A stretch of 64,000 bases of DNA from Paenibacillus sp. LHD-38 (GTDB lineage Bacteria; Bacillota; Bacilli; Paenibacillales; Paenibacillaceae). The DNA lies in contig NZ_JAVIFU010000024.1 of NCBI RefSeq assembly GCF_031157315.1, positions 44,069 through 108,068 of the forward strand. Reading direction: 5' to 3'. The notes under the pieces were generated by a model that worked only from the letters and a program-made list of their open reading frames with translations, searched no databases and was not told the DNA's origin. A program made the translations under genes and the position numbers. This document shows, in pieces, positions 24,958-33,323 of the stretch; position 1 is the first letter of the stretch, and each line of letters starts with the position of its first letter.

Positions 24958-25000
24958 CAAAAAAAGCAGGAACCCCTTAATGGGATACGCTGCTTTTTTC
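24958..25000. terminator. Two-way terminator between thiI and a terC-like gene
   Basis: AAAAAAGCAG (24960-24969) and CTGCTTTTTT (24990-24999) form a stem with an inner CCC/GGG pairing. T runs on both strands suit two converging genes. The right arm lies inside the last codons of the minus-strand gene. Confidence 0.8.
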
Positions 25001-25672
25001 TTGCGCATTTTTCTTGTTCCGTGAGTTCGTCCATAAACCGGCAGCGATGGTGATAATGATTACAAGAATGACGAAAGCCCAGAAGTACAGCTGGTTTTCG
25101 AAAAATTCCTTGAATGCTTTTTCATGCGTAATCATCTTCGCGGCTGTGTAAGCGAGAACCGCAGAACCGACATAAACGATCCATTCGAAGCGGTTGATCA
25201 GCTTGATAAAGAGGGTACTGCCCCATACGACGACGGGGACGCTGATAATTAGGCCAAGGATAACGAGCAGCGTGTCACCGTGTGCCGCACCGGCAACGGC
25301 GATAACGTTATCGATCCCCATTGCCGCATCAGCTATGATTATCGTTCGAATCGATTGCCAAAGCGTATTACCGGATTTAATCCCGTCATGCGGGTCTTCT
25401 TGTACAAGCAGCTTATAAGCGATCCATACTAAGAGCAGACCTCCGACAAGATTAAGCCAAGGTACATTTAGAAGCTGCACGACGAGAAGGGTGGCGATGA
25501 TCCTTATACCGACCGCACCGGCAGTTCCCCAGATGACCGCTTTCTTTTGTTGATCCTTTGGCAGATTCCGAGCTGCCAGCCCTATTACAATGGCGTTGTC
25601 CCCGGCCAATATCAGGTCGATGAAAACGATGGTCAACAGGGCGGAGAAAAACTCAACTGAGAATAATTCCAT
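24977..25672 (-). CDS. TerC-family membrane protein (probable metal-ion exporter)
   Basis: A 231-residue protein with about seven membrane segments. The two metal-ligand motifs of the family are DLILAGDNAIVIG near the N-terminus and DAAMGIDNVIAVAG in the middle. Family members MeeF and MeeY of B. subtilis export manganese and support loading of secreted enzymes. I use the ATG at 25672, nine bases after AAGGAGGG; a start at 25693 would overlap that site. It is divergent from a second TerC paralog across 137 bases. Confidence 0.88.
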   Translation of the reverse strand: MELFSVEFFSALLTIVFIDLILAGDNAIVIGLAARNLPKDQQKKAVIWGTAGAVGIRIIATLLVVQLLNVPWLNLVGGLLLVWIAYKLLVQEDPHDGIKSGNTLWQSIRTIIIADAAMGIDNVIAVAGAAHGDTLLVILGLIISVPVVVWGSTLFIKLINRFEWIVYVGSAVLAYTAAKMITHEKAFKEFFENQLYFWAFVILVIIITIAAGLWTNSRNKKNAQEKSSVSH

Positions 25673-25809
25673 AAGTAATTTCCCTCCTTCCATTAACTAA
25701 CACTTCTTGAAGTCTACATTAAATACGGGCGGTAGAGAAGAGGGATTCATTTTTTTTTGGACATATTCACCACAGCTTGTTCATACCTCTGATAGAGGGG
25801 GTGTGAAAC

Positions 25810-26475
25810 GTGGACAGCCTTATAATATTTATCGAAATCGTGCTTATTAATGTATTGCTTAGCGGTGACAACGCCATCGTCATTGCCATGGCGAGCGGGC
25901 AGCTGCCGCCTGAGCAGCGCAAACGAGCCGTGTGGTGGGGCGCTGCTGCCGCGGTCGGCCTAAGATGTTTGTTGACCCTCGTAGCCATCAAGCTGCTCCA
26001 AGTGCCGTACTTACAGGCCATAGGAGCACTGCTCTTGCTTTATATCGCAGTGAAGCTGCTTGCAGAGGCAGGGGGGCAGCAAGATAATCACAACGTTAAA
26101 AAAGCGAAAACGATCGGTGCGGCAATCTGGACAATTGTCGTCGCTGATTTTGTCATGAGCTTAGATAATGTTCTGGCTATAGCGGCCGTAGCCGATGGAG
26201 ACCCTATTTTAATCTCGCTAGGCATAGCACTCAGCATTCCGATGATCATTTGGGGAAGCCAAATGCTGGGTACGCTGCTGCAAAAATTTCCGGCTCTTTC
26301 TTACATTGGAGCAGCGCTGCTCGCCTATGCAGCCGGAGAGATGCTCATGCATGATCCAGGCCTCGATCAGCTGTTATTTCACGGTTCCAAGACGCTTTCC
26401 GAAGCGGTTCCGCTGCTTTGCGTACCGCTTGTAATCGCGCTTGCAGTTGTCAAAAAGAAGCCAGTTTCAACATGA
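25810..26475 (+). CDS. Second TerC-family membrane protein
   Basis: A 221-residue paralog of the divergent neighbour, with the same motifs (LLSGDNAIVIAMA and SLDNVLAIAAVADGDP) and about seven membrane segments. It starts with GTG after a GAGGGGG site. Probably exports Mn2+ or a similar ion. The two genes may share a control region, but no manganese riboswitch fold is visible in the gap between them. Confidence 0.88.
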   Translation: MDSLIIFIEIVLINVLLSGDNAIVIAMASGQLPPEQRKRAVWWGAAAAVGLRCLLTLVAIKLLQVPYLQAIGALLLLYIAVKLLAEAGGQQDNHNVKKAKTIGAAIWTIVVADFVMSLDNVLAIAAVADGDPILISLGIALSIPMIIWGSQMLGTLLQKFPALSYIGAALLAYAAGEMLMHDPGLDQLLFHGSKTLSEAVPLLCVPLVIALAVVKKKPVST

Positions 26476-26487
26476 TTATGACACGCT

Positions 26488-26523
26488 CCGTTCACGCAAA
26501 ATAATGCGGAACGGTTTTTTTTT
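26488..26523 (+). terminator. Terminator after the second terC-like gene
   Basis: CCGTTCACGCA pairs with TGCGGAACGG (one bulged A) and is followed by nine T. Confidence 0.85.
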
Positions 26524-26639
26524 GTTCAGACCCCCGCTACGTACTGGTATTTTTGTCTCAGTTCCTATAAACTAATATAGATAAAAACTGTCGTCTTTCG
26601 TCACAATATGCGATTGGCGTTGTAAGGAGCGGAACGCGA

Positions 26640-27122
26640 ATGCCTAATAACAAATATTCCGCTGGAATCATTTTGCTGTTAGCCGGGGTCGTTATTTTGT
26701 TGGGCAAGTTAGGTGTATTCAGCTTTTTGGGCGCAATCTTCTGGCCGCTGCTCGTCTTGATTCCCGGAGTCCTTCTGCATGTGCTGTACTTCGGCAGATT
26801 AGTTCCGGCGGTTGTGCTTGTCCCAGGCGGAATGCTCGTCGTATATGCCCTGCTGTTTGTCGTTTGCAACCTTTTTGGATGGGATAGCTTGAAATATTTG
26901 TGGCCGCTGTTTATTTTTGGAGTGGCAGCCGGCCTTTACGAATATTATTTGTTCGGTTCATCCAGACCGCGTGTTGTACTCACGGCATCGATTGCGCTTG
27001 CTGCCGCATCGGCTGTGTTTGTCGTTCTTGTGCTTTTGTGGAGCTGGGGGATTTATGCGATTGCTGTTGCGTTAATTGCGGCAGGTGTTTGGATGATGCT
27101 AAGCAAACGCAGACGTTGGTAA
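26640..27122 (+). CDS. Small membrane protein with LiaF/DUF5668-like helices
   Basis: A 160-residue protein consisting almost only of hydrophobic segments (five or six), with a basic C-terminus (SKRRRW). The opening SAGIILLLAGVVILLGKLGVF and the FWPLLVLIPG turn resemble the LiaF-type transmembrane domain, without the cytoplasmic C-terminal domain of LiaF. AAGGAG lies ten bases before the ATG. The gene is 38 bases before typA; whether they are co-transcribed is unclear. Confidence 0.65.
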   Translation: MPNNKYSAGIILLLAGVVILLGKLGVFSFLGAIFWPLLVLIPGVLLHVLYFGRLVPAVVLVPGGMLVVYALLFVVCNLFGWDSLKYLWPLFIFGVAAGLYEYYLFGSSRPRVVLTASIALAAASAVFVVLVLLWSWGIYAIAVALIAAGVWMMLSKRRRW

Positions 27123-27160
27123 GGAATTAAATAAAAAACAATTGGAGTGGATTACTAGTT

Positions 27161-29002
27161 ATGCAAGCAAGAGAGAATTTACGGAATATCGCCATTATTG
27201 CCCACGTTGACCATGGTAAAACAACATTGGTTGACAAGCTGCTACAACAATCAGGTACGTTTCGCGATCATGAAGCAGTACAGGAACGCGCAATGGATTC
27301 AAACGATCTTGAGCGTGAACGCGGTATTACGATTTTGGCAAAAAACACGGCAATCAATTACAAAGATTATTTGATCAACATCGTGGATACGCCTGGACAT
27401 GCTGACTTTGGCGGCGAGGTTGAGCGTATTATGAAAATGGTTGACGGCGTGCTTTTGGTTGTCGATGCTTTTGAGGGCTGTATGCCGCAAACGAAATTCG
27501 TATTGCGCAAAGCGCTTGAATCGAATCAAACACCGATCGTGGTTGTAAATAAGATTGACCGTCCGAACGCAAGACCGCAAGAAGTTGTAGATGAAGTGCT
27601 TGACCTCTTCATCGAGCTTGGAGCAAACGATGAGCAGCTTGAGTTCCCTGTTGTTTATGCTTCAGCGCTCATGGGTACATCAAGCCTTGATCCAGAGAAG
27701 CAAGACGAGAACATGGAAGCTCTTTATGAAACGATCGTAAGCAACATTCCATCACCTACCGAGGATATAACACAGCCATTGCAATTCCTCGTTACGCTGC
27801 TTGATTACAATGAATACCTTGGCCGTATTGCCGTAGGCCGCGTCAACCGCGGAATTATTAAGCAAGGTCAAACCGTTGCGGTAATGACACGCGAGGGCGG
27901 CAATAAACAAGCGCGCATCGAGAAACTGTTCGGTTTCGTAGGACTTAAGCGCGTGGAGATTGAGGAAGCCGGAGCGGGCGATATCATTGCAATCGCAGGT
28001 ATTCGCGAAATCAATATCGGTGAAACGATTGCTGATCCACAGAAGCCAGAAGCTTTGCCGGTTCTCAAAATCGACGAGCCTACGCTTCAAATGACATTCC
28101 TTGTAAACAACAGTCCGTTTGCAGGACGTGAAGGCAAATGGGTTACTTCCCGTAAGCTTCGTGAGCGCCTCTTCAAAGAGCTTGAGACTGACGTAGCGCT
28201 TCGCGTAGATGAAACAGACAGCCCGGATGCCTTTGTCGTTTCCGGACGCGGCGAGCTTCACCTAGGGATTCTAATCGAGAACATGCGTCGTGAAGGCTTC
28301 GAGCTTCAAGTATCCAAGCCTGAAGTAATTATCAAGGAGATCGACGGCTCGAAGAAAGAACCTTACGAGCGCTTACTAATTGATACGCCTGAAGAAAGCA
28401 TGGGCGCTGTTATGGAAAGTCTAGGAACGCGCAAAGCAGAAATGCTTAACATGATCAATCACGGAAACGGCCAAGTTCGTTTGGAATTCAGAATTCCTGC
28501 ACGCGGCTTGATCGGTTACCGTACGCAATTCTTGACATTGACACGCGGCTACGGCATTATGAACAACGCATTTGACAGCTATGGTCCACTTGCGGGAACA
28601 GGCGTAGGCGGCCGTCACCAAGGCGTTCTTGTAGCGAGTGAAAATGGTACTTCCACTTTCTACGGTATGATGGGCGTTGAGGATCGCGGAATCCAGTTCT
28701 TGGAGCCGGGTACTGAAATCTATGAAGGCATGATCGTGGGCGAACATACCCGCGAGAATGACATCATCGTTAACATTTGTAAAGTGAAACAGCTGAACAA
28801 CATTCGTTCTGCTGGTAAAGACGATACCGTAACGCTTAAGAGCCCGCGTCTATTCTCGCTTGAGCAAGCGCTTGAGTACTTGAATGATGACGAGTATTGT
28901 GAAATTACGCCAAAATCGATTCGTCTTCGCAAGAAGATCTTGAATAAGAGCGAGCGCGAGCGTGCGGACAAAAACCGTAAAAATGCTCAAGCGAGCGTTT
29001 AA
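27161..29002 (+). CDS. typA: Ribosome-associated GTPase TypA/BipA
   Basis: A 613-residue translational GTPase. G1 is AHVDHGKTTL, the switch region contains RGITI, G3 is DTPGHADF and G4 is NKID; domains II, III and V and the TypA-specific C-terminal domain follow in the usual order and length. It acts on the ribosome in assembly and stress adaptation. It begins the typA-ylaH-ylaJ-phoH block conserved with B. subtilis ylaG-ylaK. Confidence 0.97.
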   Translation: MQARENLRNIAIIAHVDHGKTTLVDKLLQQSGTFRDHEAVQERAMDSNDLERERGITILAKNTAINYKDYLINIVDTPGHADFGGEVERIMKMVDGVLLVVDAFEGCMPQTKFVLRKALESNQTPIVVVNKIDRPNARPQEVVDEVLDLFIELGANDEQLEFPVVYASALMGTSSLDPEKQDENMEALYETIVSNIPSPTEDITQPLQFLVTLLDYNEYLGRIAVGRVNRGIIKQGQTVAVMTREGGNKQARIEKLFGFVGLKRVEIEEAGAGDIIAIAGIREINIGETIADPQKPEALPVLKIDEPTLQMTFLVNNSPFAGREGKWVTSRKLRERLFKELETDVALRVDETDSPDAFVVSGRGELHLGILIENMRREGFELQVSKPEVIIKEIDGSKKEPYERLLIDTPEESMGAVMESLGTRKAEMLNMINHGNGQVRLEFRIPARGLIGYRTQFLTLTRGYGIMNNAFDSYGPLAGTGVGGRHQGVLVASENGTSTFYGMMGVEDRGIQFLEPGTEIYEGMIVGEHTRENDIIVNICKVKQLNNIRSAGKDDTVTLKSPRLFSLEQALEYLNDDEYCEITPKSIRLRKKILNKSERERADKNRKNAQASV

Positions 29003-29018
29003 GAGCTGAACTTTAAAC

Positions 29019-29058
29019 AAACGTAAGGTTTTGCGCATGCAGAGCCTTACGTTTTCTT
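29019..29058 (+). terminator. Terminator of typA
   Basis: AAACGTAAGG and CCTTACGTTT form a perfect 10-bp stem with further pairing inside, followed by TCTTT. Confidence 0.8.
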
Positions 29059-29069
29059 TGAAAATATGT

Positions 29070-29166
29070 GGGATTATAAGTGATGAAACTTATAATCCCA
29101 CTTATATTTCACAGTGATACTCGCGCGCTGTGCAACTAATTGGCGGCGAAAGCCGTTTACAATCAC
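29070..29166 (+). repeat. Structured intergenic element, divergent copy B (upstream of ylaH)
   Basis: It has a perfect 12-bp 5' hairpin, GGGATTATAAGT with ACTTATAATCCC (29070-29081 with 29088-29099), then CTTATATTTCAC as in copies A and C. A long-range stem GTGAT/ATCAC (29114-29118 with 29162-29166) encloses a CGGC-GAAA-GCCG tetraloop hairpin (29144-29155). Outside the shared block the sequence differs from A and C, but the order of elements is the same. It ends 17 bases before the ylaH start. Confidence 0.5.
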
Positions 29167-29183
29167 AGAAGGGGGATTAAGGC

Positions 29184-29495
29184 ATGCAGGCATGGCTTAG
29201 CGACCATAAGCTCATTTCTTATCTGATTATTTTAGGTTTCACGATATACATATTCAATAAAGTGTTTCGTGCTCAGCAAAAGTTACCGTTGTTGAAAGAA
29301 ATACTTGTATATGCGTTAATTGCGTTCGGTTCGTTCGTTCTCATGATTTTACAGGTGGATAAACTTCCGATTATTCAATGTATGGGTGTGGCAGTCCTTA
29401 TGATGTTAATGCTTCGGGGCCGTCAGCTATATGACAAATGGAAGGGCCGCAAATCCGGCGGGAATGCATCTCAGAATACGGAGTCAGGCAAATGA
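29184..29495 (+). CDS. ylaH: YlaH-like membrane protein
   Basis: A 103-residue protein with three hydrophobic segments (about 12-26, 38-55, 62-76) and a basic, glycine/serine-rich tail. Position directly after typA and overall form match B. subtilis YlaH, whose function is unknown. AAGGGGG is about nine bases before the ATG. Its stop overlaps the next start (ATGA). Confidence 0.75.
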   Translation: MQAWLSDHKLISYLIILGFTIYIFNKVFRAQQKLPLLKEILVYALIAFGSFVLMILQVDKLPIIQCMGVAVLMMLMLRGRQLYDKWKGRKSGGNASQNTESGK

Positions 29496-29764
29496 AGCTG
29501 GAGGATGCTCTATTTAACTGGCTGCAGATTAAGCTGGTTGCTACGGCTCGCCAAGACGACCAAGCGGCGCTCGATACACTTGCTTTTTTTGAGCAGATAT
29601 TAACGGAGGATCATGGCTTGACGGACTTTGCTATAACGAAGACCGACGATACGATGATTCATATTAAATATGAAAAGGATGGACGCGCCAAACTGCAGTT
29701 TTATCCTCGCGAACTGGGCGAACAGCTGCTCTCGGACATCGAATCGAATCCCAAATATAACTGA
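29492..29764 (+). CDS. Small acidic protein of unknown function
   Basis: A 90-residue soluble protein beginning MKLEDALFNWLQIKLV. It is compact, with helices followed by strands (MIHIKYEKDGRAKLQFYPREL). I believe similar proteins accompany ylaH in Bacillales but cannot name the family. The ATG overlaps the ylaH stop (ATGA). An upstream extension to 29438 overlaps ylaH and has no ribosome site. Confidence 0.65.
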   Translation: MKLEDALFNWLQIKLVATARQDDQAALDTLAFFEQILTEDHGLTDFAITKTDDTMIHIKYEKDGRAKLQFYPRELGEQLLSDIESNPKYN

Positions 29765-29781
29765 ACTTGAAGGTGGAGCAT

Positions 29782-30831
29782 ATGAGTAAAGGATCGACGG
29801 CGTTACCTCCAAGAACGGGCTCGCGCCAACCGGCAAAACCAAAAAAACAGAAGCCACGCAAGAAGCGCTCGGTGCTTAAAACATTCTTTGGACTGCTGTT
29901 TGCGTTACTCCTCATCGTGGCTGTGGGTCTTGCGTATCTCGTTTTTAAAGCAGATAACGCAGTTGACCAAATTTCCGCGCCTGCGGATACGGAGGTCGTT
30001 ATTCCTGCTGGCGAGTCAGTAAAGGAGAAAGCTGTTGCAATGCTCTTGATGGGCATTGACGCGCGTTCTCACGGCGGCGGTTTGAATACGGACGTGATGA
30101 TGGTAGCGGTATTTAATCCGAATTCAAAGTCGGCGACGGTCGTAACTATTCCGCGCGACTCGAACATCGATGTGGATGGTTATCGTGCACGCAAAGCGAA
30201 TAGCTTTTATGCTGATTTTTATATGAACGCCCTTAATGAGAAGAAATTGAAAAAAGAAGCAGCTTATGCGGACGCCAAGCAAGAAGTGCGTAATGTAATG
30301 AGCGAATTGTTTGGTATTGACATAAAATATTCAGCAGTCATTAATTTTCAAGGTTTTGCAGATGTTGTAGATGCGTTAGGCGGTGTCGAAGTAGATGTCG
30401 ATATGCGGATGAAATATAAAGATTCCGCAGATGGCACGAACATTGATCTTGAAGAAGGCGTTCAAGTATTAAGCGGAGATAAAGCGCTTGACTTTGTCCG
30501 TTACCGGAAGTCCAATAACGGCAAGAATATGTCAAGTGACTTTGAACGAAACGCACGTCAGAGCCAAGTCGTCGGCGCGCTAACGGACAAAATGAAGTCG
30601 TTTGACGGCGTGACAAAAATCGGTTCCGTGATCGAAGCCGTAGGGGCGAATTTAACAATGGATATGCCCTCCAAAGAAATCAAAAATATGATGACCACCT
30701 ACTTGGGCATGAGTCGGGAGGATATCACCTTCATTCCGCTTGAGGGAACTTGGAGAAGTCCATATGTTTATCTGGACGATACGAAGCTGGATGAAGCACG
30801 GGCTGCGCTGCAGGGAAAATTGGCTGAATAA
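29782..30831 (+). CDS. LytR-CpsA-Psr (LCP) family cell-wall polymer ligase
   Basis: A 349-residue membrane protein: a basic N-terminal tail (PAKPKKQKPRKKRS), one membrane segment (about 35-55), and an extracellular LCP domain with LLMGIDAR, TDVMMVAVFNP, IPRDSNI and the late DFVRYRKS arginine-rich motif. LCP enzymes move teichoic acid or other polymers from undecaprenyl phosphate to peptidoglycan. I prefer the ATG at 29782, preceded by GGTGGAG; a TTG at 29767 would add five residues. This gene is an insertion relative to the B. subtilis yla order. Confidence 0.92.
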   Translation: MSKGSTALPPRTGSRQPAKPKKQKPRKKRSVLKTFFGLLFALLLIVAVGLAYLVFKADNAVDQISAPADTEVVIPAGESVKEKAVAMLLMGIDARSHGGGLNTDVMMVAVFNPNSKSATVVTIPRDSNIDVDGYRARKANSFYADFYMNALNEKKLKKEAAYADAKQEVRNVMSELFGIDIKYSAVINFQGFADVVDALGGVEVDVDMRMKYKDSADGTNIDLEEGVQVLSGDKALDFVRYRKSNNGKNMSSDFERNARQSQVVGALTDKMKSFDGVTKIGSVIEAVGANLTMDMPSKEIKNMMTTYLGMSREDITFIPLEGTWRSPYVYLDDTKLDEARAALQGKLAE

Positions 30832-30912
30832 CCGTAGACTCTAGCTAATATGTTAGATATAATACATCTACAGAGGCCATTTTTGAAATCTGTTCAGAAG
30901 GAGGTCATGCGA

Positions 30913-31155
30913 ATGACCAATACCGTATCCGTAGAATTCGAACTTGCGATCGAAGTTTTGCCAAAACAAGCATTCATTCTATTGCCTAAGATCGATGCGG
31001 CTTCTGATGATTTGACCTCGAGCATTGCAAAAGGCGGGGACGCGATGAATAACGCCGCGTGCTTGTCCGCTGTTGCTGCGTGCGACAAACCGAATAAGAA
31101 CCGTGCAGCGGACAACTTGGATGTACAAGTTTTCGCTGCAATGAAGAAAGCCTAG
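30913..31155 (+). CDS. Unknown 80-residue protein
   Basis: A short frame with an excellent AAGGAGGT site seven bases before the ATG at 30913 and a strong terminator at its stop. The product (beginning MTNTVSVEFELAIEVLPKQAF, in two parts MTNTVSVEFE and LAIEVLPKQAF) is soluble, with two cysteines in NNAACLSAVAACDK. I do not recognise a family. The ATG at 30907 is too close to the ribosome site to be used. Confidence 0.65.
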   Translation: MTNTVSVEFELAIEVLPKQAFILLPKIDAASDDLTSSIAKGGDAMNNAACLSAVAACDKPNKNRAADNLDVQVFAAMKKA

Positions 31156-31179
31156 TGGTTAGCTCACTAGGCTTTTTGT
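31147..31179 (+). terminator. Terminator overlapping the stop of the 80-residue protein gene
   Basis: AAAGCCTAGTG (31147-31157) and CACTAGGCTTT (31165-31175) form a perfect 11-bp stem that includes the TAG stop, with TTTTTG after. Confidence 0.9.
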
Positions 31180-31194
31180 GTCTTCAGGGCATCT

Positions 31195-31734
31195 TTACAA
31201 TTTCTTATTCATTTTTGGAGCATCTTGCTTCTCTGGCTCCTGAGGCATGATATCTCGCGGCAGCTGTGGAATTAATCTTCCCATAATATCAGCCATTTCT
31301 TCGGCAAATCCGGCGATAGGTCTGCCGCGCTTAACATCGGCACCGATTTCATTGATTCGCTGGGACAAATCCATATCAGCTGTTACGAGAGCGTCTATGC
31401 CGTAAGGGTCCTTGCGAAAGGCTTCTGCAACAGAGTATTTAATCGTCCCGACTCTAGAGCGCTCCATCTTGGCATCTACATCGATGCCGACAATAGCTGT
31501 ATTTCCGAACACGACACAGTGCGCGTTCGTTACTCCTTCAATTCCTTTGGCCAACTGCTCCAGATGTGCCGCAACCTGCTCCGAGTTCTTAATTTCCTTT
31601 TTCCTTGGTTCGGTTTGCTGAGCCTGGACACGGCCATTATTTCGTGGAGAGGGTGATGTCTCATTACGTGCGACGGTGCTGCATCCTGTCGCTACAATCG
31701 CAACAATGATCGCTGAAGTAAGCCATTTGAACAT
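31195..31734 (-). CDS. ylaJ: YhcN/YlaJ-family sporulation lipoprotein
   Basis: A 179-residue lipoprotein: signal peptide with lipobox VATGC, a polar linker, then the YhcN/YlaJ domain (HLEQLAKGIEGVTNAHCVVFGNTAIVGIDVDAK split by V-T-N-A, followed by RVGTIKYSVAEAFRKDPYG and the VTADMDLSQRI strand). Relatives are found in spores and aid germination. I prefer the ATG at 31734, seven bases after GAGGTGG, over a GTG at 31743 that overlaps that site. Opposite in direction to its neighbours, unlike in B. subtilis. Confidence 0.85.
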   Translation of the reverse strand: MFKWLTSAIIVAIVATGCSTVARNETSPSPRNNGRVQAQQTEPRKKEIKNSEQVAAHLEQLAKGIEGVTNAHCVVFGNTAIVGIDVDAKMERSRVGTIKYSVAEAFRKDPYGIDALVTADMDLSQRINEIGADVKRGRPIAGFAEEMADIMGRLIPQLPRDIMPQEPEKQDAPKMNKKL

Positions 31735-31853
31735 GTTTGCCACCTCTTTTTTCTCGTTGAAAAACTAAATGTCACCAGTCCGCCATAGTTTACCCGCAGC
31801 AGTGTTATGCTATGTATGGCCTCTAAAGAATATCCAACGCCGGGAGGGTTCTC

Positions 31854-33185
31854 ATGAAAAAAATATTCGTGCTCGATACAAATGTGCTGCTTCATGATCC
31901 GCAAGCAATTTTTGCTTTCGAGGATAATGAAGTCATAATTCCCGCGGTAGTGTTGGAGGAGATTGATTCTAAGAAGAGGTTGGCTGATGAATTAGGAAGA
32001 AATGCGCGCCAAATCTCGCGTCTGCTTGATAAGATGAGAGAAAAAGGGCATTTGCACGAGGGCATCGAGCTTCCAAGCGGCGGCTTGCTGAAGGTTGAAT
32101 TAAATCACCGCAGCTTTATGCGCGTGCAAGAAATGTTTGGAGAAATGACAAATGATAATCGGATTTTAGCGGTTGCGCTGAATTACCACATAGAGCAGGA
32201 AAATGAACCTGAGAAACAAAGCATCGTATTAGTAAGCAAGGATGTGCTCGTACGAATTAAGGCGGATGTCCTTGGTCTGCAGGCGCAGGATTATTTATCG
32301 GACCGAGTGGTCGTATCCTCTGACTTTTACGCAGGCTACATGACGCTGTATGTGCATCCTGCAGTTATTGATGAGTTTTACACCTATCGCTTCCTAACAG
32401 TCAACAACATGCATTTAAACATCCGGCTGAATCCGAATGAGTTTGTCATATTAAGAGACGAAATGGGAACCTCTAAGTCAGCTCTGCTGAAAGTCAGCCA
32501 GGATGGGGCGAGACTTGAACCGTTGTTTCTAAGCAATGATCCCGTCTGGGGCATAACGGCACGCAATGCCCAACAGCGCATGGCGCTGGAGCTGCTTTTA
32601 AATGATGATATCCCGCTCGTGACGCTTTCGGGCAAGGCAGGGACAGGTAAGACGCTGCTCGCGCTTGCAGCGGGCCTTCTGAAGACGGAGGATGAGCATA
32701 AGTATAAGAAGCTGCTTATCGCGCGTCCAGTCGTTCCAATGGGCAAGGATATCGGTTATCTGCCAGGTGAGAAGGAAGAGAAGCTTCGTCCGTGGATGCA
32801 GCCGATCTATGATAATTTAGAGTATTTGTTTGACACTAAGAAGTCGGGCGATATCGATAAAATACTAATGGGCATGGGAAGTATTCAAGTCGAAGCGCTA
32901 ACCTATATCCGCGGACGTTCGATTCCTGGACAGTTCATCATAATCGACGAAGCGCAAAACCTAACGAAACACGAAGTAAAGACGATCGTATCTCGTGTGG
33001 GAGAAGGAAGTAAAATCGTGCTCATGGGTGACCCGGAGCAAATCGATCATCCTTACCTCGATTCCATAAGCAACGGTCTGACCCATATCGTGGAGCGCTT
33101 TAAAGGAGAAGGCACAAGCGGTCATATGACGCTGGAGAAAGGCGAACGCTCCAAGCTGGCGCAGCTCGCGGCTGATTTATTGTAA
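31854..33185 (+). CDS. ylaK: PIN-PhoH family ATPase (YlaK/PhoH2 type)
   Basis: A 443-residue protein. The N-terminal PIN nuclease domain (about 1-140) has VLDTNVLLHD and VVLEEIDSKK with the expected acidic residues; the C-terminal PhoH ATPase domain has the Walker A GKAGTGKTLLALA, RPVVPMGKDIGYLPG and the Walker B FIIIDEAQN. PhoH2 proteins act as ATP-driven RNA unwinding nucleases. GGGAGGG precedes the ATG. Last gene of the yla-like block. Confidence 0.93.
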   Translation: MKKIFVLDTNVLLHDPQAIFAFEDNEVIIPAVVLEEIDSKKRLADELGRNARQISRLLDKMREKGHLHEGIELPSGGLLKVELNHRSFMRVQEMFGEMTNDNRILAVALNYHIEQENEPEKQSIVLVSKDVLVRIKADVLGLQAQDYLSDRVVVSSDFYAGYMTLYVHPAVIDEFYTYRFLTVNNMHLNIRLNPNEFVILRDEMGTSKSALLKVSQDGARLEPLFLSNDPVWGITARNAQQRMALELLLNDDIPLVTLSGKAGTGKTLLALAAGLLKTEDEHKYKKLLIARPVVPMGKDIGYLPGEKEEKLRPWMQPIYDNLEYLFDTKKSGDIDKILMGMGSIQVEALTYIRGRSIPGQFIIIDEAQNLTKHEVKTIVSRVGEGSKIVLMGDPEQIDHPYLDSISNGLTHIVERFKGEGTSGHMTLEKGERSKLAQLAADLL

Positions 33186-33198
33186 TCAGAGAAGGCGT

Positions 33199-33228
33199 AC
33201 CCCCTTATCGTTGAGGGGGTCTTTTTTT
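33199..33228 (+). terminator. Terminator of the phoH gene
   Basis: ACCCCCT and AGGGGGT form a stem with loop TATCGTTG, followed by CTTTTTTT, 13 bases after the stop. Confidence 0.85.
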
Positions 33229-33323
33229 GTGATCAAGCTGGTAGGAATCACGATCATTTGGACAAAACTGCTATTTCTTGTTATCCTATTTCTAGTAGAT
33301 TTAAGGATGAAAGGAAGAAAGCT

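Noticed and set aside
25673..25809. A yybP-ykoY manganese riboswitch before either terC-like gene
   Set aside because: The gap is 137 bases shared by two divergent promoters and shows no two-helix junction with the conserved loop motifs.
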